From Acidimicrobiaceae bacterium (GTDB taxonomy: Bacteria; Actinomycetota; Acidimicrobiia; Acidimicrobiales; RAAP-2): a stretch of 48,937 nucleotides of DNA. The stretch's first letter is position 1. The number at the start of each line of letters is the position of its first letter. A program made the translations under genes and the position numbers. Shown piece after piece: positions 29,541-37,643 of this stretch. A model generated the notes under the pieces. The model was not told the origin of the DNA and made no database searches. It saw only the letters and a program-made list of their open reading frames with translations. The stretch is taken from NCBI GenBank assembly GCA_027315445.1, contig DAHUYA010000137.1:1-48937 (forward strand), written 5' to 3'.

Positions 29541-29711
29541 CGGGCACCGGACCTGGCCCCGATGCCACCTGTCGCCCACAGGGCTGACTTTCTGCCAATC
29601 TGCCGATCCGGTGCCCCGGCCCCCCTCGGGAACGTGGCCTCATGAGAGCCTGTCTCCGTCTGGACGACCCGTCATTGGTCTGCCCGATCCCGGCCTGGGG
29701 GCTTGACGACG

Positions 29712-30407
29712 TCAGTAGGAGCGTCGGCACCCGGTCGGTGTCCCGACCGACAACAGGAGGTCGACCGCCCCGACGCAGCTCTCCACCACGGCATCGGGCC
29801 GGAACCCCGGCTCCTCCCAGGCCCGCCCGCGGTGCACCCACACGGTGCCCAGGCCGGCGCCGCGCCCGCCACCGATGTCGGGCACCGGTGCGTCCCCGAC
29901 CATCCAGCGCCACCCGTCCCCACCATCCCCGGTCCCCGCTCCCAGGCGGCGCAACGCCTCTTCGAAGATGCGCCGGTCCGGCTTCGCCACTCCCAGCTCC
30001 TCGGAGATGCAGACCTCGTCGACCAGCCCGGCCAGCCCGGCCCGCTCGAGCTTCTCCCGCTGGGTCGGAGGCCCGTTGGTGACCAGGCCTATCCGCCAGC
30101 CGGCCCCCCGGAGCCGGACGAGCGCCGCCTGCACTGCCGGCTCCGGACGGAAGCAGTCGGGGTAGGAGACGCGGTACTCGGCCATCAGCTGGTCGACGCG
30201 CGCCGCCAGCCCGAAGCGACGGCGGACCGCTTCGAACACCCGCTCCCGGGGGGCGAACCCGTCGTCGTCCACCTGGCAGAGGAAGGCGAGTCCGGTCCGT
30301 CCGAGCCCGTGGGCCTCGGCGAAGGACCCCGCCCAGGCCCGGAACGCCCCCTGGCGGTCGACCAAGGTGTTGTCGAGGTCGAACAGGGCCACCGGGCAGA
30401 CGTGCAC
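29712..30407 (-). CDS. HAD-superfamily hydrolase, subfamily IA
   Basis: 231-aa phosphatase-like protein. Motif I ALFDLDNTLVDR near the start, motif II GLVTNGPPTQREKL, motif III lysine GVAKPDRRIF, motif IV MVGDAPVPDIGGGRGAG. The cap sits between motifs I and II. The GTG at 30407 is chosen because CATACT ends 7 nt before it, a leaderless arrangement; the ORF track start at 30485 would run into the divergent gene. Substrate unknown. Confidence 0.87.
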   Translation of the reverse strand: MHVCPVALFDLDNTLVDRQGAFRAWAGSFAEAHGLGRTGLAFLCQVDDDGFAPRERVFEAVRRRFGLAARVDQLMAEYRVSYPDCFRPEPAVQAALVRLRGAGWRIGLVTNGPPTQREKLERAGLAGLVDEVCISEELGVAKPDRRIFEEALRRLGAGTGDGGDGWRWMVGDAPVPDIGGGRGAGLGTVWVHRGRAWEEPGFRPDAVVESCVGAVDLLLSVGTPTGCRRSY

Positions 30408-30414
30408 ACCCCCC

Positions 30415-30420
30415 AGTATG
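30415..30420 (-). promoter_or_regulatory. -10 box CATACT for HAD hydrolase gene
   Basis: Minus-strand CATACT followed by seven bases and GTG at 30407. Consistent with leaderless transcription. Confidence 0.45.
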
Positions 30421-30459
30421 GGCTCGCCCGGGCGGACCCGGCGGTAGGCTCCGGCGCCG

Positions 30460-30894
30460 ATGGATGAGGTCGCCGGGCCGGGCACCGAGGTCGATCACGA
30501 CGCTCTCCATCAGCGGACGGTGGCCTCGCTGCTCGGCATCGAGGTGCGCGAGGCGACCCCCGATCGGGTGGTCATGGCGGTCCCGGTCACCTGGAAGGTC
30601 CACCAGCCCTACGGTCTCCTCCACGGCGGGGTGTCGGCCCTGGTGGCCGAGTCGGCGGCCAGCTACGGGGGCTCCCTGTCGGTGCCCGAGGGCAAGAGCG
30701 TGGTGGGGGTGGAGCTGAACGCCAGCCACCTCCGCCCGATGCGCGAGGGCACCCTGGTGGCGGTGGCAACCCCGGTGCGCAAGGGCCGCACGCTGCAGGT
30801 CTGGGAGGTGACGCTCACCGACGACGAAGGTCGGGGCGTGTGCCGCGCCCGCTGCACCCTGGCGGTGGTCGACCTCGATCGTCCCGCCGACTGA
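30460..30894 (+). CDS. PaaI/MenI-type hotdog thioesterase
   Basis: 144 aa acyl-CoA thioesterase. HQPYGLLHGGVSALVAESAAS is the 4HBT catalytic helix with the conserved His-Gly-Gly, followed by GVELNASHLRPMREGTL and a WEVTLTDDEGR strand. Resembles MenI/EntH-type hydrolases. The ATG at 30460 is 9 nt from a TAGGCT -10 box (30445-30450). Divergent from the HAD gene. Confidence 0.88.
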   Translation: MDEVAGPGTEVDHDALHQRTVASLLGIEVREATPDRVVMAVPVTWKVHQPYGLLHGGVSALVAESAASYGGSLSVPEGKSVVGVELNASHLRPMREGTLVAVATPVRKGRTLQVWEVTLTDDEGRGVCRARCTLAVVDLDRPAD

Positions 30895-30979
30895 CCCGCC
30901 CGCGCCCCCTCGGGCCGACGCCCAGCGGCCGGTGCGAGGGGCGCGCCGGTCGGGGACCACCGGGCCCAACGTGACGTAC

Positions 30980-31000
30980 GGCGGTCGTACCGCCTAGGAT
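30980..31000 (+). promoter_or_regulatory. inverted repeat GGCGGT-CGT-ACCGCC abutting -10 box TAGGAT
   Basis: A perfect 6-bp inverted repeat with 3-bp spacer ends exactly where TAGGAT (30995-31000) begins, and TAGGAT ends 6 nt before the GTG at 31007. The repeat occupies the -35/-10 spacer, a classic repressor position. Confidence 0.5.
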
Positions 31001-31006
31001 GACGGG

Positions 31007-32095
31007 GTGCCCGTGGTGCGACCCACTGGCCTGATGGGTCCGCTCGGGCTCCTCATGCCGATCGCCCCGCCCGGTAACTCCCCTGCTCATATGGGTAGTA
31101 CCTCCTATCTTACCCCGAGTACTACATCCGGTAGTACCATCGAGCCCGTCACCGGCCTGGCGGCTTCGGTGGCGAGCCGCTTCGCCGAGGCGGAGGCGGC
31201 CGGGGCGGCCGGGCTCTGGGTGGTCGACCACCTGTTCTGGTGCATCCCGATGCTCGACTGCCTGAGCACGCTGGCCGTGGCCGCCACCGCCACCCGCCGG
31301 GCCCTCCTCGGCACCTGCGTCCTGCAGCTGCCGATGCGCCGGCCGTCGGCCGTGGCCAAGCAGGTGGCCACCCTCCAGCTGCTCAGCGGCGGCCGGTTCG
31401 TGCTCGGGGTGGGCGCGGGGAGCCACCCCGGGGAGTACTCGGCGGCCGGCGTCGAGTACGGAACGCGGGGCAGGGCGCTCGACGGGGCGCTCGACCAGCT
31501 CCGGCGGTGCTGGGCCGGCACCGCAGGCGACGGGGACCGCTACCGGCAGGAGCCGGTGCCCGAGCCGGTGCCGGTGTGGGTGGGCGGGTCGAGCCCGGCG
31601 GCCCTCGAGCGGGCCGCCCTCCGGGGTGACGGCTGGGTGCCGTTGTTCCTCGGGCCGGACGACTACCGGACAGGACTGGCCCGGCTCCGGCAGCTCGCGA
31701 CGCGCGCCGGGCGTGACGCCGACCGGCTGGCGGCGTCGGTGGTGGTGCCGGTGTCGCTCGGAGCCCGCACCGATGTCGCCGCCGAGCGGGGCACCCGCTG
31801 GCTCGGCGCCCTCTACGGGCTGCCGCCGCATGCCTTCGCTCGCCACCTCGTGGCCGGCGATGCCCGCCGGTGCGCCGAGCACCTCCGCCGCTACCGGGAC
31901 GCCGGCGCCGAGCACCTGGTGGTCATGGTGGCCGACCAGCGCGCGGTCGAGCAGTTCGCCGAGGTGGCGGCCGCCCTGACCGACACCTTCTCGGACGCCG
32001 GCCTCTCGGACGCCGGCCTCTCGGACGATCGCCTCTCCCCCCGACGCCATTCCCCCGACGCCCCCCGGCCCGAACCCCTGGAGGTACCTGCGTGA
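31007..32095 (+). CDS. LLM-class flavin/F420-dependent oxidoreductase with low-GC insertion near N-terminus
   Basis: 362-aa luciferase-like enzyme. Strand 1 is GLLMPIAP; the next helix region resumes at SVASRFAEAEAAGAAGLWVVDHLF. Between them is a Ser/Thr-rich stretch (HMGSTSYLTPSTTSGSTI) encoded by low-GC codons unlike the rest of the gene. Downstream family features are QLLSGGRFVLGVGAG and VWVGGSSPAALERAALRGDGW. The C-terminus has a triplicated 15-bp repeat giving SDAGL-like pentapeptides. GTG start from the leaderless promoter. The stop overlaps the thiolase start (GTGA). First gene of a four-gene operon. Confidence 0.86.
   Translation: MPVVRPTGLMGPLGLLMPIAPPGNSPAHMGSTSYLTPSTTSGSTIEPVTGLAASVASRFAEAEAAGAAGLWVVDHLFWCIPMLDCLSTLAVAATATRRALLGTCVLQLPMRRPSAVAKQVATLQLLSGGRFVLGVGAGSHPGEYSAAGVEYGTRGRALDGALDQLRRCWAGTAGDGDRYRQEPVPEPVPVWVGGSSPAALERAALRGDGWVPLFLGPDDYRTGLARLRQLATRAGRDADRLAASVVVPVSLGARTDVAAERGTRWLGALYGLPPHAFARHLVAGDARRCAEHLRRYRDAGAEHLVVMVADQRAVEQFAEVAAALTDTFSDAGLSDAGLSDDRLSPRRHSPDAPRPEPLEVPA
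31073..31140 (+). other. low-GC, repeat-containing insert within LLM gene
   Basis: About 68 bp with markedly lower GC and codons such as AGT, TAT, CTT and ACA. It holds GGTAGTACC twice (direct repeat) and a GTAGTAC / GTACTAC inverted pair. The reading frame is kept. Confidence 0.75.
31989..32033. repeat. 15-bp in-frame repeat, three copies
   Basis: CTCGGACGCCGGCCT twice, then a variant CTCGGACGATCGCCT, within the LLM gene. It encodes repeated SDAGL-type pentapeptides close to the C-terminus. Confidence 0.85.
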
Positions 32096-33276
32096 GCACA
32101 GAACCGGTCGCCATCCTCGGGACGGGGATGACCGACATGAGCCGCCGTGACCTCTCACCCGATGCCATGGCCTTCCAGGCGGTCCACGAGGCGATCGCCG
32201 ACGCCGGCCTGCACCCCGGCGAGCTCGGGCTGGTGCTGGCGAGCAACGCCATGGGAGGCAGGCTCAGCGACCAGGGCTGCGTCCGGGCCCAGGCCTGGCT
32301 GCGCAAGGCGGGGCTGGGCGACGTGCCCATGGTCAATGTGGACAACTCCTGCGCCGGCGGCACGGCCGCTCTCCACCTCGGGGTGCTGGCCGCCCGGACC
32401 AGCGACCGACCGGTACTGGTGGTCGGCACCGAGAAGATGTGGACCGGGGACCGGGCGGCCACCCTGGCGGGGATCGAGGACGGCCTTCCCGCCGACTACC
32501 GGGCCGACATGCACGCCCGGTTCCGGGCGCAGGAGAACCCGGCCGGGAGCATCCTGATGGGCCTCAACGACTTCTGGGCCCGCCAGTACATGACCGAGCG
32601 GGGTGGCACGCTCGAGCAGGTCGCCGCCACGGTGGTCAAGGCCAGGGCCAACGCCGCCCGGAACCCTCTCGCCCAGGTGCAGCAGGAGATCACCGCCGAG
32701 GAGGTGCTGGCCGCCCCGCAGGTGGCCGGGGTGCTGACCCGCCTCATGTGCTCCTCGTTCACCGACGGGTCGGCCGCCGTGGTGCTGACCGGTGGGCCGG
32801 CCCCCCGGGGCGCCCCCCGTATCATCGGCTCGATGGCACGGTCGGGCAACGGCGAGATGGACTACCACGACCGGCTCGATGTGACCGCCCGGGCCGCCTG
32901 GGAGGACTTCGGCTTCGGGCCCGGGGACGTGGACCTAGTCGAGCTGCACGACGCCACCGCCCCCGAGGAGCTCTACGCCCTCGAGTCGCTCGGGTTCTTC
33001 GAGCGCGGCACGGCTGGCCCGGCCACCTTGGCCGGGGACACCGCCATCGGCGGCCGGGGACCCACCGTCAACCCGAGCGGCGGCCTCGTGGGCCGAGGCC
33101 ACCCCCTGGGGGCCACCGGCATCGCCCAGGTGGTCGAGCTGGCCTGCCAGCTGCGGGGCCGGGCCGGCGAACGCCAGGTGCCGGCCGGCCGCCTCGGGGT
33201 GGCGGTCAACACCGGTGGGGTCATCGAGGGGGACGCCGGGTACGTCGGCATCCACGCCGTGGCGGCCGGAGTCTGA
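32092..33276 (+). CDS. thiolase-superfamily protein (SCP2/SCPx-like)
   Basis: 394 aa. The nucleophilic Cys is in VDNSCAGGTAALHLG (about residue 88) and the catalytic His in GGLVGRGHPLGATG. The C-terminal second Cys of biosynthetic thiolases is absent: the segment reads AVNTGGVIEGDAG. The HDATAPEELYALESLGF segment is SCPx-like. Such proteins act in side-chain degradation or C-C bond cleavage rather than simple acetoacetyl-CoA chemistry. The GTG at 32092 has GGAGGT at 6 nt and overlaps the LLM stop (GTGA). Confidence 0.87.
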   Translation: MSTEPVAILGTGMTDMSRRDLSPDAMAFQAVHEAIADAGLHPGELGLVLASNAMGGRLSDQGCVRAQAWLRKAGLGDVPMVNVDNSCAGGTAALHLGVLAARTSDRPVLVVGTEKMWTGDRAATLAGIEDGLPADYRADMHARFRAQENPAGSILMGLNDFWARQYMTERGGTLEQVAATVVKARANAARNPLAQVQQEITAEEVLAAPQVAGVLTRLMCSSFTDGSAAVVLTGGPAPRGAPRIIGSMARSGNGEMDYHDRLDVTARAAWEDFGFGPGDVDLVELHDATAPEELYALESLGFFERGTAGPATLAGDTAIGGRGPTVNPSGGLVGRGHPLGATGIAQVVELACQLRGRAGERQVPAGRLGVAVNTGGVIEGDAGYVGIHAVAAGV

Positions 33277-33278
33277 GC

Positions 33279-34205
33279 GTGCGCGGCATCAGGGTCACCG
33301 GCTGGGGGATCTCGGTCCCCGACAAGGTGGTGACCAACGACGACCTCTCGGTCCGGCTCGACACGAGCGATGCCTGGATCACCGAGCGCACCGGCATCCG
33401 GGAGCGGCGGATCGGCGGCAAGACCTCCGAGATGGCCATCGAGGCCGGGCGGCAGGCCGTCGATCGGGCCGGGCTGGCGCCTTCGGACATCGACCTGGTG
33501 GTCTTGGCCACCACCACCCCCGACGCACTCGTCCCCGGGACGGCGTGCACGGTCCAGGCGGCCCTGGGGACCTCCGGCGGCGCCATGGACCTCAACGCCG
33601 CCTGCTCGGGCTTCGTGTACGGGTTGGTGGTGTCGGCCGGGCTGATCGCCACCGGCGCGGGGCGCACCCTGCTGATCGGGGCCGACGCGCTGAGCCGCAT
33701 CACCGACTGGGACGACCGCAAGATGGCGGTGCTGGTGGGCGACGGCGGCGGCGCGGTGGTGCTCGAGCCTGTGGAGGGCCCGGGTGACCTGCTCAGCTGG
33801 AACCTCAACGCCGACGGGAGCCTGCGCCACCTCCTCACCTGTGACCACGGCGGCTACCTCGACATGGACGGCAAGGAGGTGTTCCGCCGGGCGGTGCGGG
33901 TGGTGGTGGAGTCGGCGCAGCGGGCGATCGGCGACGCCGGGCTCGAGGTCGACGACATCGACCTGCTGGTGCCGCACCAGGCCAACCTCCGCATCATCCA
34001 GGCCGCATGCCAGCGCCTGGGCATCCCCGAGTCGCGGACCTCGGTGGTGATCGACCGCTACGGCAACACCTCGTCCGGCTCGATCCCCCTGGCGCTCGAG
34101 GACGCCCTGCGCCGCGGGCGGGTCCGCACCGGGGACCGGCTCCTCCTCAGCGGGTTCGGCGGTGGCATGACCTGGGCCAGCGCCGTCCTCCGCTGGGGCG
34201 CCTGA
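33279..34205 (+). CDS. 3-oxoacyl-ACP synthase III (KAS III/FabH-like)
   Basis: 308 aa condensing enzyme. Catalytic triad visible: Cys in LNAACSGFVYG (about residue 108), His in LLVPHQANLRI and Asn in DRYGNTSSGSIP. N-terminal ITERTGIRERRI and the C-terminal LLSGFGGGMTWAS are standard FabH. It is not near other fatty-acid synthase genes; instead it follows a thiolase-like gene by 2 bp and overlaps a nucleotidyltransferase by 1 bp, suggesting a specialised condensation. GTG start. Confidence 0.92.
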   Translation: MRGIRVTGWGISVPDKVVTNDDLSVRLDTSDAWITERTGIRERRIGGKTSEMAIEAGRQAVDRAGLAPSDIDLVVLATTTPDALVPGTACTVQAALGTSGGAMDLNAACSGFVYGLVVSAGLIATGAGRTLLIGADALSRITDWDDRKMAVLVGDGGGAVVLEPVEGPGDLLSWNLNADGSLRHLLTCDHGGYLDMDGKEVFRRAVRVVVESAQRAIGDAGLEVDDIDLLVPHQANLRIIQAACQRLGIPESRTSVVIDRYGNTSSGSIPLALEDALRRGRVRTGDRLLLSGFGGGMTWASAVLRWGA

Positions 34206-35092
34206 TGGGCGGGGCCGGGGCCCTGCTGGTGATCCTGGCCGCCGGGCGGGCGACCCGCTACGGCGGCTGCAAGCCCCTGGCCCCGGTGGGGCCCGCCGGC
34301 GAGGCGGTGCTCGACCTGCTGGCCAGTGACGCCCTGGCGGCCGGCTTCGCCACGTTGGTGGTGGTGATCGGCCCGGGCACCGGACCCGCCATCCGCTACC
34401 ACGTCACCCGGACCTGGCCCTCCGCCGTCGACGTCCGTTTCGCCCTGCAGGAAGTGCCGCTGGGGACGGTCCACGCAGTGCTGGCCGCCCGGGACGAGCT
34501 GCCCCGGGACGCCAGCTTCGGGGTGGCCAACGCCGACGACCTCTACGGCGAGGGCGCGCTGCGCCTCCTGGCCGACCACCTCTCGGGCGACGACCCGGCC
34601 AACGCACTGGTCGGGTTCCGCCTGCGCGACGCCGTCATCGGCGACGCGCCGGTCACCCGCGGGATCTGCACGGTGGACCCCGACGGCCTGCTCCGCGGGA
34701 TCGACGAGCGACGCAAGGTGATGCCGGCCGGCGGCGGGCGTTACGAGTCGGACGACGGGCGCCAGCCGCGTGAGCTCGATCCCGAGGCGGTGGTCTCGAT
34801 GAACCTGTGGGGCTTCCGGCCGGCCATGCGGGTGGTGCTCGAGGCGGCCATGGCCGAGGAGGCCCATGCCTCCGAGGAATCGGAGGTGCTGCTCCCCGAG
34901 GTCGTCGACCGCGTCCTCACCGGGAGGCTCCCGGCCGGTGCGGCGCCCCCGGCGCCGTTCCGGGTGCTGGCGGCAGGCGGCCGCTGCGTCGGCGTCACCC
35001 ATCCCGACGACCTGGCGCTGGTGCAGGCCGACCTGGCCGGGCAGGTGGGTCGCGGGGAGCGACCGGCGCAGCTGTGGGCGGCCGCCGGCTGA
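34205..35092 (+). CDS. NTP-transferase (sugar nucleotidyltransferase-like) family protein
   Basis: 295 aa. Starts with the nucleotidyltransferase loop LAAGRATRYGGCKPLAPVGP, followed by GVANADDLYG (metal-binding Asp pair region) and VSMNLWGF. Related proteins activate sugars or other phosphates with NTP; the substrate here is unknown. The ATG overlaps the FabH stop (TGATG), so it belongs to the LLM-thiolase-KAS III operon. A perfect GCCGGC inverted repeat spans its stop codon (35084-35098), a possible weak terminator. Confidence 0.83.
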   Translation: MGGAGALLVILAAGRATRYGGCKPLAPVGPAGEAVLDLLASDALAAGFATLVVVIGPGTGPAIRYHVTRTWPSAVDVRFALQEVPLGTVHAVLAARDELPRDASFGVANADDLYGEGALRLLADHLSGDDPANALVGFRLRDAVIGDAPVTRGICTVDPDGLLRGIDERRKVMPAGGGRYESDDGRQPRELDPEAVVSMNLWGFRPAMRVVLEAAMAEEAHASEESEVLLPEVVDRVLTGRLPAGAAPPAPFRVLAAGGRCVGVTHPDDLALVQADLAGQVGRGERPAQLWAAAG

Positions 35093-35399
35093 GCCGGCTC
35101 CTGTCCCCCGGACGCACCCGCCGGCGCATACGGGCGCACCCGCCGGCATACACGCACGCCATGCACCCACGCACCCGCCGGCACATACGGGCGCACCGCC
35201 GGGCCGACGAACCCCGGACGCGACGCAGCCCCGAGTAACCGTCCGGCTTGCGCCGTCCAGCTCCTCGGGGCCACGCCCGGCGACCCGCTGCCACCTGCGG
35301 CCGGGGCCGTGTCGGACAACCCCGGCCCGGGGCCGGGACCGGAGGCTCCAGGGAAGCCACCCGGCCCGTTCCACGAGCCACCAGCGTTCAGGCACTTCC
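35093..35399. other. gene-free stretch with short repeats
   Basis: No convincing gene on either strand. It contains the 29-bp direct repeat listed separately, then GC-rich unique sequence leading into the hairpin cluster. Confidence 0.6.
35112..35197. repeat. 29-bp direct repeat, two copies 57 bp apart
   Basis: Copies at 35112-35140 and 35169-35197 differ at one base; each starts ACGCACCCGCCGGC. Partial units lie between them. Confidence 0.85.
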
Positions 35400-35640
35400 T
35401 CCGCCCCCGGCAGGCGCACCTTTCGGCGCTCCTGCCCTCCTTTGGTCGGCCTTTCGGCCTTCCATCAGGTCACGCCGGCCCCCTTTCGGGGACCTTCGTG
35501 TCGACTTCCGGTTCGCCTTTCAGCGTCCCTTCCGTCTTCTGGCGGGTTTCCGCAACCCGAACTGTCGATAGGGTGCGCCGCGCGAAGCCCGAGGTCAATG
35601 GGTATTTCCGAAATCCATACCTTTCCCCCACCTTTCACCG
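35400..35640 (-). ncRNA. candidate structured RNA: hairpin cluster with GAAA tetraloops
   Basis: Read on the minus strand, five hairpins follow one another: 35621-35601 (GGTAT/ATACC), 35558-35544 (GGGTT/AACCC), 35500-35471 (CACG..GG.CCCC closing a GAAA loop), 35459-35448 (GGCC-GAAA-GGCC) and 35436-35409 (GGCAGG-A-GCGCC closing GAAA, 11 pairs). On this strand three loops are GNRA, a feature of folded RNA. The stretch is less GC-rich than its surroundings. Nothing in it resembles a protein gene. It lies 3' of the SnoaL-like gene; an independent promoter was not identified. Confidence 0.4.
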
Positions 35641-35793
35641 AACCATCCCCAGTCCGGGCACCTTCATCCCCAATCGAGGCCCGAGATGTCCCCAGGGAAT
35701 CCCCAGAATCGGATCTGGTGCTGAGGCAGGTGATCGGACGGAGCCCCCAATCTGCCCAATCTGGATGTGGAAGCGACTGGCGGAGTATTCGCC

Positions 35794-36267
35794 TCAGATC
35801 GCCGAGAGGGCCGCCTCCGCCTCGCTGGCGTCGTCGTAGGGCTGGATCTCGGTGATGCGCCCATTGCGAACCCGGTAGAGGTGCAGGACCTCGCCGCGCC
35901 CGACGTGCGCGGAGGAATCCGGCCAGTGGATACGGAGATGGCACAGGATCCCGGCGGGGCCCGTCTTGAGGTCCGCCACTTCCCCTCCGACTCCTTCCGC
36001 CAGCAGGCGCTGGAACGTCGCCACGACCTCGCCGCGGCTTCGGCACTTGTTCGGAGCGATGTCGTCTCCCCAGCGGGCGTCCTCGGCGAGGAGTGCTCCG
36101 AACCTCGCAATGTCCCGTGCCTCGAAGGCCGTACGAATCTCCGTCGCCATCTCGTCGAGCGCCGCGCGTGTCGGAAGGGCGCGGCAGCAGCACTTCGGGC
36201 TGCCGCACGTCGAGACGCGAACGCCACGATCCACGAGGCATCCGCAGCCCGCGCAGGTCATGGCCAT
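35794..36267 (-). CDS. SnoaL-like (NTF2-fold) protein with Cys-rich N-terminus
   Basis: 157 aa. The N-terminal 30 residues hold a cysteine cluster (CAGCGCLVDRG ... STCGSPKCCCR) likely to bind zinc. The remainder is an NTF2/SnoaL-type alpha+beta cone: EIRTAFEARDIARFGALLAEDARW, then GRGEVLHLYRVRNGRITEIQPYDD. SnoaL-like folds serve as small-molecule isomerases or binding domains; no function is assigned. The ATG at 36267 is 6 nt after a TACAGT -10 box. Its codon use is less GC-biased than its neighbours, hinting at a different origin. Confidence 0.78.
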   Translation of the reverse strand: MAMTCAGCGCLVDRGVRVSTCGSPKCCCRALPTRAALDEMATEIRTAFEARDIARFGALLAEDARWGDDIAPNKCRSRGEVVATFQRLLAEGVGGEVADLKTGPAGILCHLRIHWPDSSAHVGRGEVLHLYRVRNGRITEIQPYDDASEAEAALSAI

Positions 36268-36273
36268 CGGCCA

Positions 36274-36279
36274 ACTGTA
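36274..36279 (-). promoter_or_regulatory. -10 box TACAGT for SnoaL-like gene (leaderless)
   Basis: Minus-strand TACAGT, six bases, then ATG at 36267. Confidence 0.55.
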
Positions 36280-36465
36280 GGTCGCGGGCGAAGCTGGTGA
36301 ACCACCGGTGGCCCAAGACCGCTCATCGGCGTTCTCGCATCCCCTCGAGGAACCGTCCCCGGGCGGCGTCCCCCCAGCGGCGGCACCTCGGAGATCCGAC
36401 CGGTCCGAGCGAGAGCAGCCGACCCACCCACGGAGGCTCCGTGAGCCGAATCGCCACCCGAAGGG

Positions 36466-37293
36466 CTACAGCGGGGTGACGTAGGCGGCGTGGATGCCCC
36501 CGTCCACCAGGAACGTGCTCGCGGTGATGAAGGAGGCGTCGTCGGAGGCGAGGAAGGCGGCGGCGGCGGCGATCTCCGCCGGCTCGGCGAAGCGTCCCAT
36601 GGGCACGTGCACCAGACGGCGGGCGGCACGCTCGGGGTCGGCGGCGAACAGCCGGTGCAGCAGCGGGGTGTTCACCGGCCCCGGGCACAGGGCGTTGACC
36701 CGGACCCCCTGCCGGGCGAACTGCACCCCGAGCTCGCGCGAGAGGGCGAGCACGCCGCCCTTGGAGGCGGTGTACGAGATCTGGCTGGTGGCCGCCCCCA
36801 TCACCGCCACGAACGACGCGGTGTTGACCACCGAACCCCCGCCCCGTTCGAGCAGGTGCGGGATCCCGTGCTTGCAGCACAGGTAGACGGAGGTGAGGTT
36901 GACCTCCTGCACCCGCCGCCAGGCCTCGAGCCCGGTCTCGAGGATCGAGTCGTCCTCGGGCGGCGAGATGCCGGCGTTGTTGCAGCAGACGTCCAGCCCG
37001 CCGTACTCGGCCACCGCGGCGGCGTACATCGCCTGCACCGCCTCGGGGTCGGTCACATCGGCCGCCACGAACAGGCCGCCCACCTCCTCGGCCGCCGCCG
37101 CCCCCTCCTCGGAGAGGTCGGCCACCACCACCCGGGCACCCTCGGCGGCGAACCGTCGCACCATCGCCCGGCCGATGCCGCTGGCCCCGCCGGTCACGAC
37201 CGCGACCTTGTCGTGCAGCCGGCCGCCCGGCGGGGGGCCGGGCGCGGCGGGACCACCCCCCACCGGCCCTGCCACCCCCTCTTCCCCCGTCAC
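36466..37293 (-). CDS. short-chain dehydrogenase/reductase (SDR)
   Basis: 275-aa classical SDR, FabG-like. A 26-residue Gly/Pro-rich lead precedes KVAVVTGGASGIGRAM; further NNAGISPPED, catalytic Ser in VNTASFVAVMG, ISYTASKGGVLALSREL, and LASDDASFITASTFLVDGG. The GTG at 37293 follows GGGAGGGGCGGC. It lies 21 bp after an aldehyde dehydrogenase fragment on the same strand, a pairing known from ALDH-SDR operons. Confidence 0.9.
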   Translation of the reverse strand: MTGEEGVAGPVGGGPAAPGPPPGGRLHDKVAVVTGGASGIGRAMVRRFAAEGARVVVADLSEEGAAAAEEVGGLFVAADVTDPEAVQAMYAAAVAEYGGLDVCCNNAGISPPEDDSILETGLEAWRRVQEVNLTSVYLCCKHGIPHLLERGGGSVVNTASFVAVMGAATSQISYTASKGGVLALSRELGVQFARQGVRVNALCPGPVNTPLLHRLFAADPERAARRLVHVPMGRFAEPAEIAAAAAFLASDDASFITASTFLVDGGIHAAYVTPL

Positions 37294-37314
37294 GCCGCCC
37301 CTCCCCCGGCCGGC

Positions 37315-37557
37315 TCACTCGGTGGCGATGAAGACGTTCTTCCCGTCGCAGCAGCCCTCGAGCGCGTCCGGGCCGAGCTCCCGCCCGAGCCCTGACTGCT
37401 CGAGGCCTCCGAAGGGCGTCCGGTAGCGGACCGACGAGTCGGGGTTGCCCGACAGGTTGCCGGTCCCCACCGCCCGGGCCACCCGCAGGGCCCGCCCGAC
37501 GTCCCCGCAGGAGACCTGGCCGCAGACCTCGCAGGTGCTCGTGCCGTGGGTCGCCAT
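37315..37557 (-). pseudogene. C-terminal fragment of aldehyde dehydrogenase behind a Cys-rich leader
   Basis: 80 codons. From about residue 19 the sequence matches the last 60 residues of an aldehyde dehydrogenase (GRALRVARAVGTGNLS, TPFGGLEQSGLGRELGPDAL, KNVFIATE). The catalytic Cys, NAD-binding and most of the protein are missing. The first 18 residues (MATHGTSTCEVCGQVSCGD) carry three cysteines in a possible metal pattern not found in ALDHs. The frame is open and an ATG exists at 37557, so a relic or a new small fusion are both possible; I favour a relic. Confidence 0.65.
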
Positions 37558-37643
37558 CAGGGGCCATCCTGGCACGCTCGACCCTCCTCCGAGCCCGGCC
37601 GGCCCGACGGGCCCCCACCCCGGTTGGTTAGGGTGCGAGGCCG

